This document shows, piece after piece, positions 43,237 to 52,054 of a DNA stretch of 64,000 nt. The position numbers and the translations under genes were made by a program. Below the pieces are notes generated by a model. The model did not search any database. It was given only the letters and a program-made list of their open reading frames with translations, and was not told the origin of the DNA. Positions within the stretch are counted from its first letter, which is position 1, and every line of letters begins with the position of its first letter. This stretch comes from J014 sp964486055 (GTDB lineage Bacteria; Acidobacteriota; Blastocatellia; Pyrinomonadales; Pyrinomonadaceae), in NCBI GenBank assembly GCA_964486055.1, contig CAZALE010000009.1, positions 32,235 through 96,234 of the forward strand, in the 5' to 3' direction.

Positions 43237-45003
43237 TTATTTTCCGCATCTCTCTACTTGACGTTGAAGTGCTAAAACCTCATCGTTTTTCGAATCGATT
43301 TCTAATGCAGATTTCAGGGTGTTTTCAGCCTCCAAACAGTTACCAGCCTCTATGTAAACCTTCAATAAAGCTATATAAGCATCTATCAATCTATTATCCC
43401 AGAATATAGCGGTTTTTAGATTGCTGACTGCCTGATTAACCTCGCCTCGTCTCAAGTAAATGCTGCCTATGAGAAAATACGCCTCTGCGGTCATTGGCTC
43501 ACTAACTAGTACTTTTCTGAGTATTTGCATTGCTTCCTCGTCAAGTCCATCCTTATAGAAGGCTCTAGCTTGTTTTAATAGAGTATCTATTTCATTAATC
43601 GCTTTTTGTTCAGGAAGTTTATTTTTTCTGTCGGTTATCAAAAACGCTAACTCATCTTTGGAGATTTGAGTTACTCTCGGAAGAATCTCTACGGTTTTGC
43701 TTTTTATCCATGAAGTTTCTAACTTTGCGTAAGTTTTTAAGAGTCTTCTCGCTTGGTTATCGAGCTCTATAGCCTTTTGTTTGTCCCCCAACTCCTCAAA
43801 AACTTTTGCTAGAAGGAAGCATGCTTCCCCGTCATTTGGATTGGCAGCTAGTAATTGCTTGAGTTTCTCTGCCGCGCTGACAAAATCCTGATTCAGAAAT
43901 AGTGCCAGGGCATAGTTAAAAAGACTTTCGTTGTTTTCTGAATTTGAGGACTCAACAGCAGTTTTTAGATAATCTATGCCTTGGTTTAGTAATGCCGCGC
44001 TCTTAGTCTTATCTTTTCTCTCTGCAATAGATGCTTGAACTGCTATGGCACCTAATAGATTATAAACTCTCACAGCTTGAAGTTTTTCTGCCACGGGCCG
44101 TAGAGAGGCCAGAGCTTGTTCATAACTGCGTTGTCTCCAATAAATTAATCCTATTTGTAAAGCCGCCTCAGGATATCTAATGCTATCCTGCGGTACTATT
44201 GAAAAATACTTTATTGCATCTTGAAGTTGATTTTGATTTAAGTAGAGATAACCTAATTCTATGGCTGCATCTGCATAGATTTTGTCGTTAGGATCGTCCT
44301 TTTCTGCGTATAAACGTAGCGCATTTTTGAAGTAATTTTCTCGGAGATCTAATTTGTTGGAAAGTAAACCTTTTATGTAAGCCTCGAATGCTTTAGTTGG
44401 GACTTTATTTACAATTTTTCTAATAAAGTCCATTTCAGAAAATGGGAAGGCTCCTCCTGAGCCGGAAATATGTAAAAATACGCGATAAGCCAATTTGCCT
44501 TGTAATTGCTGCAGTTTCGTCAGGGCTTCGCTGATTGCAATAGAGCTATCGAGTTTTTCTGATTCTCCACTACCCAAAAACTTACCTTTCTCAACTTCTA
44601 TGATACGAGCTTTGATGCTGATCGAAGCATCAGCTTGATCTTTAGCTGGAAAAATCCTGTACTCCCCGACTACCAAAATCGATGCGCCAGTTTCGCGAGC
44701 AACTTTCAATGAGGAAGCGATGGTCGGAAGGCTAATTGGTGAGATTCTTAATTTTTGTTGTGCAATCTTTCGCTCTTCATTAGAGACTATTTGCAATGAG
44801 AGAGCTCCAACTTCCTTTGTGTCTCCAAGTAAGTCAGCAAGCCCCTTAGCTAAAGCCTCGCCTATCCAGTTAAACTCAGCCTTATTTTCTATCTCACTTT
44901 TATTCTCAAATGGCATGAAAACGACGCGTGTTAATTGCGGTTGAGATTGGACGCTCTTTTGCGCGAGTATGACAAGCAAAAAGGCTATTAAAATTTTCCT
45001 CAT
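43237..45003 (-). CDS. Exported TPR protein with FlgO/TolB-like N-terminal domain
   Basis: 588 residues. A signal peptide (1 to about 20, ending VQSQPQ) is followed by a domain of about 140 residues resembling FlgO/CsgG/TolB-N folds: VVFMPFENKSEIENKAEFNW, then ETGASILVVGEYRIF near 87-101. From about residue 200 to the end come TPR repeats (for example ALQIGLIYWRQRSYEQALAS and AYFLIGSIYLRRGEVNQAVS). Likely periplasmic and involved in protein assembly, but no enzymatic motif is seen. It is followed upstream by a tRNA-Glu gene on the same strand. Confidence 0.75.
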   Translation of the reverse strand: MRKILIAFLLVILAQKSVQSQPQLTRVVFMPFENKSEIENKAEFNWIGEALAKGLADLLGDTKEVGALSLQIVSNEERKIAQQKLRISPISLPTIASSLKVARETGASILVVGEYRIFPAKDQADASISIKARIIEVEKGKFLGSGESEKLDSSIAISEALTKLQQLQGKLAYRVFLHISGSGGAFPFSEMDFIRKIVNKVPTKAFEAYIKGLLSNKLDLRENYFKNALRLYAEKDDPNDKIYADAAIELGYLYLNQNQLQDAIKYFSIVPQDSIRYPEAALQIGLIYWRQRSYEQALASLRPVAEKLQAVRVYNLLGAIAVQASIAERKDKTKSAALLNQGIDYLKTAVESSNSENNESLFNYALALFLNQDFVSAAEKLKQLLAANPNDGEACFLLAKVFEELGDKQKAIELDNQARRLLKTYAKLETSWIKSKTVEILPRVTQISKDELAFLITDRKNKLPEQKAINEIDTLLKQARAFYKDGLDEEAMQILRKVLVSEPMTAEAYFLIGSIYLRRGEVNQAVSNLKTAIFWDNRLIDAYIALLKVYIEAGNCLEAENTLKSALEIDSKNDEVLALQRQVERCGK

Positions 45004-45102
45004 AGGTCTTAAAGCCGCTCCAGAAAAATAAAAAAGCTTTCCTTGAGGGAAAGCGATAGATAGTTAGATGATATTTTTTCCAAAGAGTATTATTTTTTAT
45101 TT

Positions 45103-45178
45103 TGGTAGTCGGTACGGGATTCGAACCCGTGTTACCGCCTTGAAAGAGCGGTGTCCTAGGCCTCTAGACGAACCGACC
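45103..45178 (-). tRNA. tRNA-Glu (anticodon UUC)
   Basis: A 76-nt cloverleaf on the minus strand with encoded CCA. Acceptor stem GGTCGGT/ACCGACT (first pair G-U), D arm GTCTAGAGGCCTAGGAC, anticodon stem CCGCT/GGCGG with loop CTTTCAA giving UUC, and T arm ACGGG-TTCGAAT-CCCGT. The sequence closely follows the bacterial tRNA-Glu pattern. Confidence 0.97.
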
Positions 45179-45576
45179 AAATCTTGATCTTGCAAATAAC
45201 AACCTTAAAAAATGCGAAACTTCAGAATAGCCTACTTAGGTTTTTTTTGTCAAACTAATGCAATAAATTTTTCAATCAAGAGAGATAAATTTTATGCAAA
45301 ATCGGCCAATTAGGATCGGCGAGTCTGGGTTTCGCTCTGCTCGAGTCGCTTTTTAGTTACAGGAGTCCCTGAAAAGTATGGAGGATTTTGGCAGTTCGAG
45401 CAAATGTCTTTATTTGGATCAGATTGACAAACTGAGGCTCACGGAGCGAGAAGCCAGATTTTGCAGTTTCTTTGCACACTTGTAATTTAACCATAGTGGG
45501 AAATAGACGAAATAAAGGAAAAAGCGCATCCAGATTGCATTGGATGCGCATACTTTAGTAATCACTGGGTATTAAT
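45179..45576. other. Intergenic region between tRNA-Glu and the EF-G-like gene
   Basis: About 400 nt. Apart from the terminator described at 45519-45549 I see no gene. A short reading frame on the minus strand (45357-45551) contains the terminator stem and has no recognisable product, so it is not called. Confidence 0.5.
45519..45549 (-). terminator. Intrinsic terminator of the EF-G-like gene
   Basis: A perfect 9-bp GC-rich stem (45524-45532 with 45541-45549) with an 8-nt loop, followed on the minus strand by TTTTTCCTTTATTT. It starts 28 nt after the stop codon of the EF-G-like gene. Confidence 0.85.
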
Positions 45577-47679
45577 TTAATCCTCTTCTTGAGTGCGAAT
45601 TCTGCCATCAGCACGTGCCTGCTCTACTACCCTTGGAACCAGATTAGATGGAAGAAAATCATAGTGGGAAAACTGCATGTGGTAGGAGCCGCGAGCCTGA
45701 GTTATTGAGTTCAATTTAGATTGATAATCTAACATCTCAGCTAGTGGCACTTGTGCCTTTATTACTTGTTGTTTGCCGCGCATTTCCATTCCTTGCACTC
45801 GTCCACGTCGAGAATTAAGATCGCCAATTACGTCTCCAGCCACCTCTGGCGGACAGGAGACCTCCACTTCCATTATCGGTTCGAGTAATGCAGGTTTAGC
45901 CTTTTCCATCGCGGCACGAAAGGCTTTTCGTCCAGCAGCACGGAACGAAAATTCATCTGAATCTACCGAGTGATAACTTCCATCGATTAAAATGACACGA
46001 AAATCTACCACTGGGTAGCCAGCTATGGTGCCGTTCTGGGCTGCTTCCAATATTCCTTTTTCAACTGCTGGTCGAAAGTTTTGAGGTATTGCGCCACCAA
46101 ATATTCTATCGACAAATTCGAAACCAGCTCCTCTGGGTAATGGTTCGAATATGCATTTGCAATCTCCGTATTGACCGCGTCCACCAGTTTGCTTCTTGTG
46201 CTTACCTTGCACTTCAACAGTTTGAGTTATGGTTTCCTTGTATGGCACTTTAGGTGGGTGTAGCATCACCTCCACATTATATCGACGCTTCAGTTTTGCT
46301 ACTACTGTCTCTATGTGGAGCTGTCCAGTGCCTCTCAATATAAATTCCTTTGTTTGCGGATCTCGCTCAAATTTCAAGCTGGGATCTTCCTCGAGGATTT
46401 TATGCAAGGCTGCGGAGATTTTTTCTTCGTCAGCTCGTGACTTGGGTTCGATTGCAAACGAGATGGCTGGTTCCGGATACGTGACCTTTGGATAGCATAT
46501 TATGTTTGATTTATCGCAAAGTGTATCACCGGTTTGAGTGTCTTTTAACTTTACAACTGCAACTATATCACCCGTATGAGCTTCGTTTATTTTTTCGAGA
46601 TTTTTTCCTTGGATATAATGCAGCGCTGTTATTTTCTCTTGTAGATCACGTGTTGAATTGTAGACAGTGGAGTCAGATGTCAACTTCCCAGATATGATTT
46701 TGATTACATTGATTCTTCCGGCGAATGGATCTGCTATTGTACGAAAGACATATGCAGAGAATGGCTCCTCATCGGAGTATCGTCTGGCTATCCTTTCGCC
46801 CTTTTCCTCTGGATTTGAAAAGCCATATTCGGCTTGGTGTGTTGCAGGATTTGGGGCAAATTCTATTATGTGATCGAGTAAAATGGAGATACCAACGAGA
46901 GTATGAGCTGAGACAGCGTAAACAGGGCATAGGCGACTGTTAGCTATAGCTTTTGCAAGATTCGGATATATATCCTCGTCATCTAGTGTTCCATTTTCAA
47001 AATATTTCTCGAGCAGCTTGTCATCAGATTCTGCGACGATTTCAATGAGCCTCTCTCTTGTTTTATCGACAATTTCTCTGCCCTCTGATGGAATGGGAAT
47101 TTCTTTTGGCTTACCGTTAGAATCAAACTCATAGGCTTTTAGATGAACTACATCTACTACACCTCGAAAGTTAGACTCAGCTCCTATTGGTAGGGTGAAG
47201 GGCACAATGGAGCGGGCGAAAGTTTGAGTTGCAGTGTCGAGAGCATGACCAAAATCAGCTCTCTCTTTGTCGAGTTTGTTGATGACCATGAAACGTGGGA
47301 GCAGAAATTCGTTCGCATAGCCCCAAGTTTTTTCAGTTTGGACTTCTATTCCGTTAACTCCATCAACCACGACCAAAGCACAATCGGCAACACGCAAGGC
47401 AGGTCGTGCGTGCGGAACGAAAGCTGCGTAACCTGGAGTGTCTAGAAGATTCACTTTAGTGTCTTTGTATTCTAAGTATGCAATGTTCGTATTGAGTGTA
47501 ATTTTTCTCTCTATGGAATCTTCTTCGTAATCTGTTACAGTGGTGCCTTCATCTACTCTTCCCAGACGTGGAGTAGTTCCTGCAACGTAGAGCATCGAAC
47601 TTACTAATTGTGTTTTACCAGCGTCCCCATGGCCTATAAGGGCTAAATTGCGAATTTTCTCGGTCGGAAACGTTTTCAT
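45577..47679 (-). CDS. EF-G-like translational GTPase (EF-G2-type paralog)
   Basis: 700 residues with all five EF-G domains. G1 is GHGDAGKTQL near 14-23, G4 is NKLDKERADF near 130, and domain IV/V signatures such as GGRGQYGDCKCIF follow. Compared with canonical EF-G (also in this window), the G3 motif reads DTPGY rather than DTPGH, so the catalytic His is Tyr; the mycobacterial EF-G2 group has the same change and is reported to bind but not efficiently hydrolyse GTP. The frame runs up to 47760, but the ATG at 47679 has AGGAGA upstream and matches the family start. Function is unclear; recycling or ribosome-stress roles are possible. Confidence 0.9.
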   Translation of the reverse strand: MKTFPTEKIRNLALIGHGDAGKTQLVSSMLYVAGTTPRLGRVDEGTTVTDYEEDSIERKITLNTNIAYLEYKDTKVNLLDTPGYAAFVPHARPALRVADCALVVVDGVNGIEVQTEKTWGYANEFLLPRFMVINKLDKERADFGHALDTATQTFARSIVPFTLPIGAESNFRGVVDVVHLKAYEFDSNGKPKEIPIPSEGREIVDKTRERLIEIVAESDDKLLEKYFENGTLDDEDIYPNLAKAIANSRLCPVYAVSAHTLVGISILLDHIIEFAPNPATHQAEYGFSNPEEKGERIARRYSDEEPFSAYVFRTIADPFAGRINVIKIISGKLTSDSTVYNSTRDLQEKITALHYIQGKNLEKINEAHTGDIVAVVKLKDTQTGDTLCDKSNIICYPKVTYPEPAISFAIEPKSRADEEKISAALHKILEEDPSLKFERDPQTKEFILRGTGQLHIETVVAKLKRRYNVEVMLHPPKVPYKETITQTVEVQGKHKKQTGGRGQYGDCKCIFEPLPRGAGFEFVDRIFGGAIPQNFRPAVEKGILEAAQNGTIAGYPVVDFRVILIDGSYHSVDSDEFSFRAAGRKAFRAAMEKAKPALLEPIMEVEVSCPPEVAGDVIGDLNSRRGRVQGMEMRGKQQVIKAQVPLAEMLDYQSKLNSITQARGSYHMQFSHYDFLPSNLVPRVVEQARADGRIRTQEED

Positions 47680-47813
47680 ATTCGGTAGAATCTCCTCACT
47701 TGAAATTAGAACCAACAGCAGAGCTATAGTTAATTTATCCGAAACATTTTTTCTATACAAGGAAGAGACATAAATCTCACAGCAAAAACTTGTTTAATAG
47801 CTGTCGGGAAGAA

Positions 47814-47853
47814 AGATTCTACTTGTTAGCGTTTTACTACTGAAGTAGAATCT
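47814..47853 (+). promoter_or_regulatory. Perfect 11-bp inverted repeat upstream of the TPR gene
   Basis: AGATTCTACTT (47814-47824) and AAGTAGAATCT (47843-47853) flank an 18-nt spacer, with six T at 47861-47866. It lies in the gap between the divergent EF-G-like gene and the TPR gene. It could be a hairpin in the leader (weak attenuator) or an operator for a dimeric regulator. Confidence 0.5.
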
Positions 47854-47887
47854 ATAGAGGTTTTTTAATGTAAAGGAGCTGAAGGAA

Positions 47888-49684
47888 ATGAAAAAAATCG
47901 TAGGTAATATCATTCTAGCTGCAATTTTCGTTCAATATAATTCATTTAGAGTTGTGGCGCAAGACATTGTAACCAGTGAGGAGATAACTTTTGGTTCTAG
48001 CGTTTTCATTCTACGCTCTGCAAATAAAGCTCAGAAAAAGTTTGCTCCACAGGTTACAAAAGTCAGCAAGCAAAATTCGACTAAGAGGATAAGGGAATCG
48101 GTAGCATACGCCAAAGTTCCTAGAAAGAGTGAGGGCGCGTTACAAAATAAAAGAGGGAATATGAACGCCCAAGGACAAGGTCAAAAGGCCTCTAAAGAAA
48201 AAGCATCTCAAGATATAGCCATGGCTGCTCAGACTTTCCTTGAAAAGGGTGATTTTACTACTGCGATAGATTATTTTCTACAAGCGACTACTTTAGATCC
48301 CAATAACGAGGATGCTAAACGTGGATTAAGTCGTGCTTATACGGTAAAAGCGAATCATATTCTGGAAAGTAAGAGATACGAGGAAGCTATTTCCTTTTAC
48401 AATCAGGCCATAAGCTACGATAATCAAAATGCTGCAGCTTTTGCTGGTTTGGGAGAATCATTCGAAGCCTTGGGAAGAAAGGAAGAAGCCTTGAGTAACT
48501 ATGAGAAAGCCTTGAGCATAGACCCTAAGCTAGAGGACCTATATGTGCCAATTGCTAGTTTATATCTAGAGAAAGGAGAGGTTGCTAAAGCCGATCAGTT
48601 CATCTCAAAAGCATCCACTAAGAATTCAGCTGATACGCAATATCTCAGAGGGCTGATTTATTATAAGATGGATCGCTATCCCGACGCGCTCGCAGCCTTC
48701 AATGAAACCATCAAATTAGACCCAAATAAGGCTGAAGCCTATTATTATCAGGCAGAAACTCTGGACAGATTAAATCAAAATGATCAAGCCCTTGAGGCTT
48801 ACAGGAAAGCGGTAAGATTGAAACCTGATTTTCTGGAAGCTTGGTTTGATCTGGGTGTTGCTCTTTACAATCGCGGTGATTATCAAATGGCTGTAGATGC
48901 TTATAAAAAGGCCATTCAACTAAAGCCTGATTATGCAGAGGCATACTTGAATCTTGCTAATACATTTAGAAAACTGAAAAAATACGAGGAGGCAAATAGC
49001 AATTACGTTTTGGCCTCAAATTTCATTAAGAATAATGCTGATTTGTACAGCGAATGGGGATTCTGTTTAGCTGCGGTTGGAAAATGGAATAGTGCGATTG
49101 AAAAATTAAACCTTGCCGTTTCAATGTCTCCGGACGCGATTGATTATGCAAATCTTGGATGGGCCTACTACAACTCGGCTCAGGAGGACCTGCGTAATAG
49201 GCAAAATGAGCCTGCAAAGAGCAAGCTTGCAAAAGCCAAAGAAGCACTACAAAAGGCTGTTCAACTAAACCCACGTCTGGCTCCAGCGTTTTTGAACCTT
49301 GGAATCACCTTAACCGACTTAGGTGAGTATGAACAGGCGATCAAAGCCTTAAGCACAGCAGTCAGCTTTCGTAAGAATTGGATATTCGCTCTTAATGAAC
49401 TAGGCATTGCCTACAGAAAATTTGGAAAACTAGACCCTGCTGCCGAGAATTTTCGTGAGGCTCTCAAGGTAAATCCTGATTTTGTCCCGGCTTTATACAA
49501 CCTCGGCGAAGTAGAGATGAAAAGAGGCAATAAGAAAGAAGCTATCAAGGCTTATGAGCGATTGAAGAAGTTAAATCCAGACTTAGCTAAACAACTGGAT
49601 ATCATAATCTCTGGAGCTGTACTTCAGAATAAACTAAATGAGCCGGCTCCCTTACCGAAAAAAATTCCGAGAATTCCATTCTAG
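47888..49684 (+). CDS. Exported TPR-repeat protein
   Basis: 598 residues. A signal peptide (about 1-25, ending RVVAQ) precedes a basic, low-complexity linker (about 45-115), then at least eleven TPRs from about 120 to 570, many close to consensus, such as AWFDLGVALYNRGDYQMAVD and AYLNLANTFRKLKKYEEANS. AAAGGAGCTGAAGG before the ATG is a strong ribosome binding site. TPR arrays bind peptides or other proteins; the export signal places it in the periplasm or outer-membrane side. No partner is evident nearby. It ends just before a leaderless orphan gene. Confidence 0.85.
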   Translation: MKKIVGNIILAAIFVQYNSFRVVAQDIVTSEEITFGSSVFILRSANKAQKKFAPQVTKVSKQNSTKRIRESVAYAKVPRKSEGALQNKRGNMNAQGQGQKASKEKASQDIAMAAQTFLEKGDFTTAIDYFLQATTLDPNNEDAKRGLSRAYTVKANHILESKRYEEAISFYNQAISYDNQNAAAFAGLGESFEALGRKEEALSNYEKALSIDPKLEDLYVPIASLYLEKGEVAKADQFISKASTKNSADTQYLRGLIYYKMDRYPDALAAFNETIKLDPNKAEAYYYQAETLDRLNQNDQALEAYRKAVRLKPDFLEAWFDLGVALYNRGDYQMAVDAYKKAIQLKPDYAEAYLNLANTFRKLKKYEEANSNYVLASNFIKNNADLYSEWGFCLAAVGKWNSAIEKLNLAVSMSPDAIDYANLGWAYYNSAQEDLRNRQNEPAKSKLAKAKEALQKAVQLNPRLAPAFLNLGITLTDLGEYEQAIKALSTAVSFRKNWIFALNELGIAYRKFGKLDPAAENFREALKVNPDFVPALYNLGEVEMKRGNKKEAIKAYERLKKLNPDLAKQLDIIISGAVLQNKLNEPAPLPKKIPRIPF

Positions 49685-49752
49685 GACCTCTGCAAAGGCC
49701 ATTTTGGTAAACCCTATAGCCCTGCATATTTAGAACCTGATCCCTTATATAC

Positions 49753-49781
49753 TTGATAAATTTGAATAATTTTGGTATAAT
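49753..49781 (+). promoter_or_regulatory. Strong extended -10 promoter immediately before the orphan gene
   Basis: TTGATA (49753-49758), a 17-nt spacer and a perfect TATAAT (49776-49781), preceded by TGG that gives an extended -10. The predicted start, near 49788, is about 3 nt before the ATG at 49791, so the message would be essentially leaderless. Confidence 0.75.
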
Positions 49782-49790
49782 ATATGCGAC

Positions 49791-50213
49791 ATGTTGAAAA
49801 GAAGGTGTAAGAATTTTGATGTTAGGATTAGAGGTATTAGGATCAGAGGTAGGTTAAGGAAGTTATCGCTTGGGGTGAAAGTAGGGAAGCTATCGGAAGA
49901 CAAGTTAGAGGTAGCGGAGTTATTGGATAATTTAGAATTTACGTATTATTTGGTAGCGGGCGGGATAGATGCTAAGCGTGGCTTAGATTTACATTTATTG
50001 TTTGATGGCGTAAAGAATGCTAAAAAGGTATTAAGTACGATAGAGGCTTGGAATAGTGTAGTATTAGGGATGATTGTTTATTCTGATGAGCCTATGGGAG
50101 CTATAGTTACAAGGGGTGTTGAAATGTATGAGTTGGCAGTAAAGACTGTTGAAAAAATGTTAACTGAATGTTTTTTAAGCCAAATAGATAAAAATTTAGT
50201 TATTAAACATTAA
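49791..50213 (+). CDS. Orphan protein, probably leaderless, atypical codon use
   Basis: 140 residues, no family recognised. The N terminus is very basic (R/K-rich, with repeats of R-I-R-G near 12-21); the remainder alternates hydrophobic and polar residues and is probably helical, with LDNLEFTYYLVAGGIDAKRG near 45-64. No membrane segment or signal peptide. There is no Shine-Dalgarno sequence; a near-perfect promoter directly abuts the ATG. Codons are strongly biased to TTA, GTA, ATA, AGG and GGG, unlike neighbours, which suggests recent acquisition. It superficially resembles small four-helix-bundle proteins found near mobile elements, but I could not confirm that. Confidence 0.6.
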   Translation: MLKRRCKNFDVRIRGIRIRGRLRKLSLGVKVGKLSEDKLEVAELLDNLEFTYYLVAGGIDAKRGLDLHLLFDGVKNAKKVLSTIEAWNSVVLGMIVYSDEPMGAIVTRGVEMYELAVKTVEKMLTECFLSQIDKNLVIKH

Positions 50214-50622
50214 ACTCTCTTACCCCATTAAAAATAGGTTTCATAATTATTTTCTGCTATTACCAGCGAAAATAGTCAATTTGTGTCACTGCTGTGCTTA
50301 CAATTTAAAAGCCTCATAACCCACATTTCCTCTAGTACATTTGTGTGGGTGCCGGCAATATCATAACTTGAAACACCTTTTAAAATAAACTGGGAAGTGT
50401 CAGTTGATAATATGGCATAAGCTCTGGTAAGACTATCAGGTGTAGAGGTGAGCTATAAGCAAGAATTAATTAAGATGAAAAGATGAGAAGTTTGAAACTC
50501 AGGAGGTCAGGTTAAACTGACCTTCAACTTTTCTTACTTAAACCAATTCTCATCTTAGCCTGAAATAATACCAATAAGTTAAATTTTGTTGTTTCATGAG
50601 GATTTTGCAAGAATCAAAATTT
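50214..50622. other. Intergenic region rich in inverted repeats
   Basis: About 400 nt with no supported ORF. It contains CCCACA/TGTGGG (50320-50325 with 50344-50349, 18-nt spacer) and the larger nested structure at 50481-50555. These, with the odd composition of the preceding gene, suggest a small acquired unit or a structured RNA. I found no terminal direct repeats marking its ends. Confidence 0.45.
50481..50555. repeat. Nested inverted repeats upstream of queA
   Basis: Three concentric stems: AGATGAGAA (50481-50489) with TTCTCATCT (50547-50555), a weaker AAGTT/AACTT stem inside, and AGGTCAG (50504-50510) with CTGACCT (50517-50523) at the core, with a 6-nt loop. The structure is symmetric enough to form on either strand. 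It ends about 65 nt before the queA start, so it could be a leader element, a MITE-like remnant or a small RNA. Confidence 0.55.
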
Positions 50623-51660
50623 ATGAATGAGCATTTTTTGATTGATGATTATGATTACGATTTACCGGAAGAACTCATTGCTCAAGAACCTCTATCAGAG
50701 CGCGATAAATCCAGAATGATGGTTTTAAGCAGAAAAGACAAGACATGGAAAGACGATTTCTTTTTTAATTTACCTTCTTATCTCACTGAAAATGACGTTA
50801 TCGTTTTTAACAATACGAAGGTATTCCCTGCGAGACTTATAGGCCACAAAAAAACAGGAGCACGCATAGAAATTTTTCTTTTACGTGAAATTCAAAGGAA
50901 TTTATGGGAGGCTTTGGTTCGTCCTGCACGAAGAGTTAAGACTGATACCGTAATCATTTTTGATTCTGAAGTTACGGCCATTGCTGCGGAGAAAAGGGAG
51001 GATGGACATTGTATATTTGAGTTTAATATCGATGGTGACATAAAGGAAAAGCTCGAACAGATAGGTAGAGTGCCTCTTCCTCCGTACATCAGAAGAGAGG
51101 ATCTACCGGAGGATAGGCGCCGATATCAAACTGTATACGCTAAAATTCCTGGATCCATCGCAGCGCCGACGGCAGGTTTACATTTTACTCCTGCGGTTCT
51201 TGAAAAATTACATAAAAATGGAGTCACGTGCGTTGAGATAACCTTACACGTCGGCTATGGAACATTCGAGCCAGTTAGGGTGAGAGAGCTATCAAAGCAT
51301 TCTGTATTACCCGAAGAATGCGAAATTACGCCCGAAGCAGCGAGTATTCTCAACACGGCTAAAACCAACAAGAAAAGGATTGTAGCGATTGGAACTACAA
51401 CAACTAGGGCTTTAGAATTTTTTGCCACGAAAAAGGGGGTGATAGAAAGTGGTAGAGCGATCGTTGATCTAACGGTTACCCCTGGATATAAATTCAAGTT
51501 TGTTGATGCATTGCTGACTAATTTTCATCTACCAAAGTCTTCACTGTTGGTCATGGTTTCCACTTTTGCTGGTTATGATCTCATAATGAACGCATATCGT
51601 CATGCCGTCCAGCAGCGTTACAGATTTTATAGCTACGGTGATTGCATGTTGATTCTCTAA
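50623..51660 (+). CDS. queA: S-adenosylmethionine:tRNA ribosyltransferase-isomerase
   Basis: Penultimate step of queuosine synthesis: transfers and rearranges the ribosyl of SAM onto preQ1 in tRNA to give epoxyqueuosine. 345 residues from the ATG at 50623, whose sequence DDYDYDLPEELIAQEPL matches the family N terminus; a longer start at 50596 is in frame. DVIVFNNTKVFPARL, SIAAPTAGLHFTP, HVGYGTFEPVR and the C-terminal TNFHLPKSSLLVMVSTFAG are all family signatures. No tgt or other queuosine gene is next to it. Confidence 0.96.
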   Translation: MNEHFLIDDYDYDLPEELIAQEPLSERDKSRMMVLSRKDKTWKDDFFFNLPSYLTENDVIVFNNTKVFPARLIGHKKTGARIEIFLLREIQRNLWEALVRPARRVKTDTVIIFDSEVTAIAAEKREDGHCIFEFNIDGDIKEKLEQIGRVPLPPYIRREDLPEDRRRYQTVYAKIPGSIAAPTAGLHFTPAVLEKLHKNGVTCVEITLHVGYGTFEPVRVRELSKHSVLPEECEITPEAASILNTAKTNKKRIVAIGTTTTRALEFFATKKGVIESGRAIVDLTVTPGYKFKFVDALLTNFHLPKSSLLVMVSTFAGYDLIMNAYRHAVQQRYRFYSYGDCMLIL

Positions 51661-51714
51661 GATAATGAACTTATTCCAAAAAGTCTGATATTTCTCTTGT
51701 CTAAGAATAACCGA

Positions 51715-51762
51715 AGCCATTTAGTGATGAGGAGAATGGCTAAGGCTGCATTTCTTCTTTTT
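51715..51762 (+). terminator. Possible weak terminator after queA
   Basis: AGCCATT (51715-51721) pairs with AATGGCT (51735-51741) across 13 nt; a pyrimidine-rich TTTCTTCTTTTTT follows about 9 nt later. The distance to the T-rich stretch makes this a weak candidate. Confidence 0.35.
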
Positions 51763-51817
51763 TGTGAACTTATTATATAATTGCCATTGACATCGCTTTG
51801 AATATTGTGAGTTGTGC

Positions 51818-51892
51818 GGCGCGTTCGTCTATCGGTTAGGACGCGAGATTCTCAATCTCGAAAGACGGGTTCGATTCCCGTACGCGCTGCCA
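51818..51892 (+). tRNA. tRNA-Glu (anticodon CUC)
   Basis: A 75-nt cloverleaf with encoded CCA. Acceptor GGCGCGT/ACGCGCT, D arm GTCTATCGGTTAGGAC, anticodon stem CGAGA/TCTCG with loop TTCTCAA giving CUC, and T arm ACGGG-TTCGATT-CCCGT. It decodes GAG and complements the UUC isoacceptor at 45.1 kb. Confidence 0.96.
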
Positions 51893-52054
51893 ACCAAATC
51901 TATGTATTTAAGTCTCCCGCTGGTCCAAATACCTCGCTTAAACTGAAAGTTACAGCAAATTTTTTGCAAAATTTTTTACATACTGCTTCTTGAACTTTGA
52001 TCGCCATCGACGGTGAATTTCAATTTTGATTTTTGTAAATTAACGGAGGAAATT

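Noticed and set aside
45357..45551. 64-codon minus-strand reading frame
   Set aside because: Its first codons lie within the terminator stem of the EF-G-like gene and the peptide has no recognisable feature.
49791..50213. Diversity-generating retroelement accessory (Avd-like) or 23S-insert four-helix-bundle protein
   Set aside because: The fold guess is superficial; no reverse transcriptase, template repeat or variable repeat is present in the window, and no signature residues could be matched.
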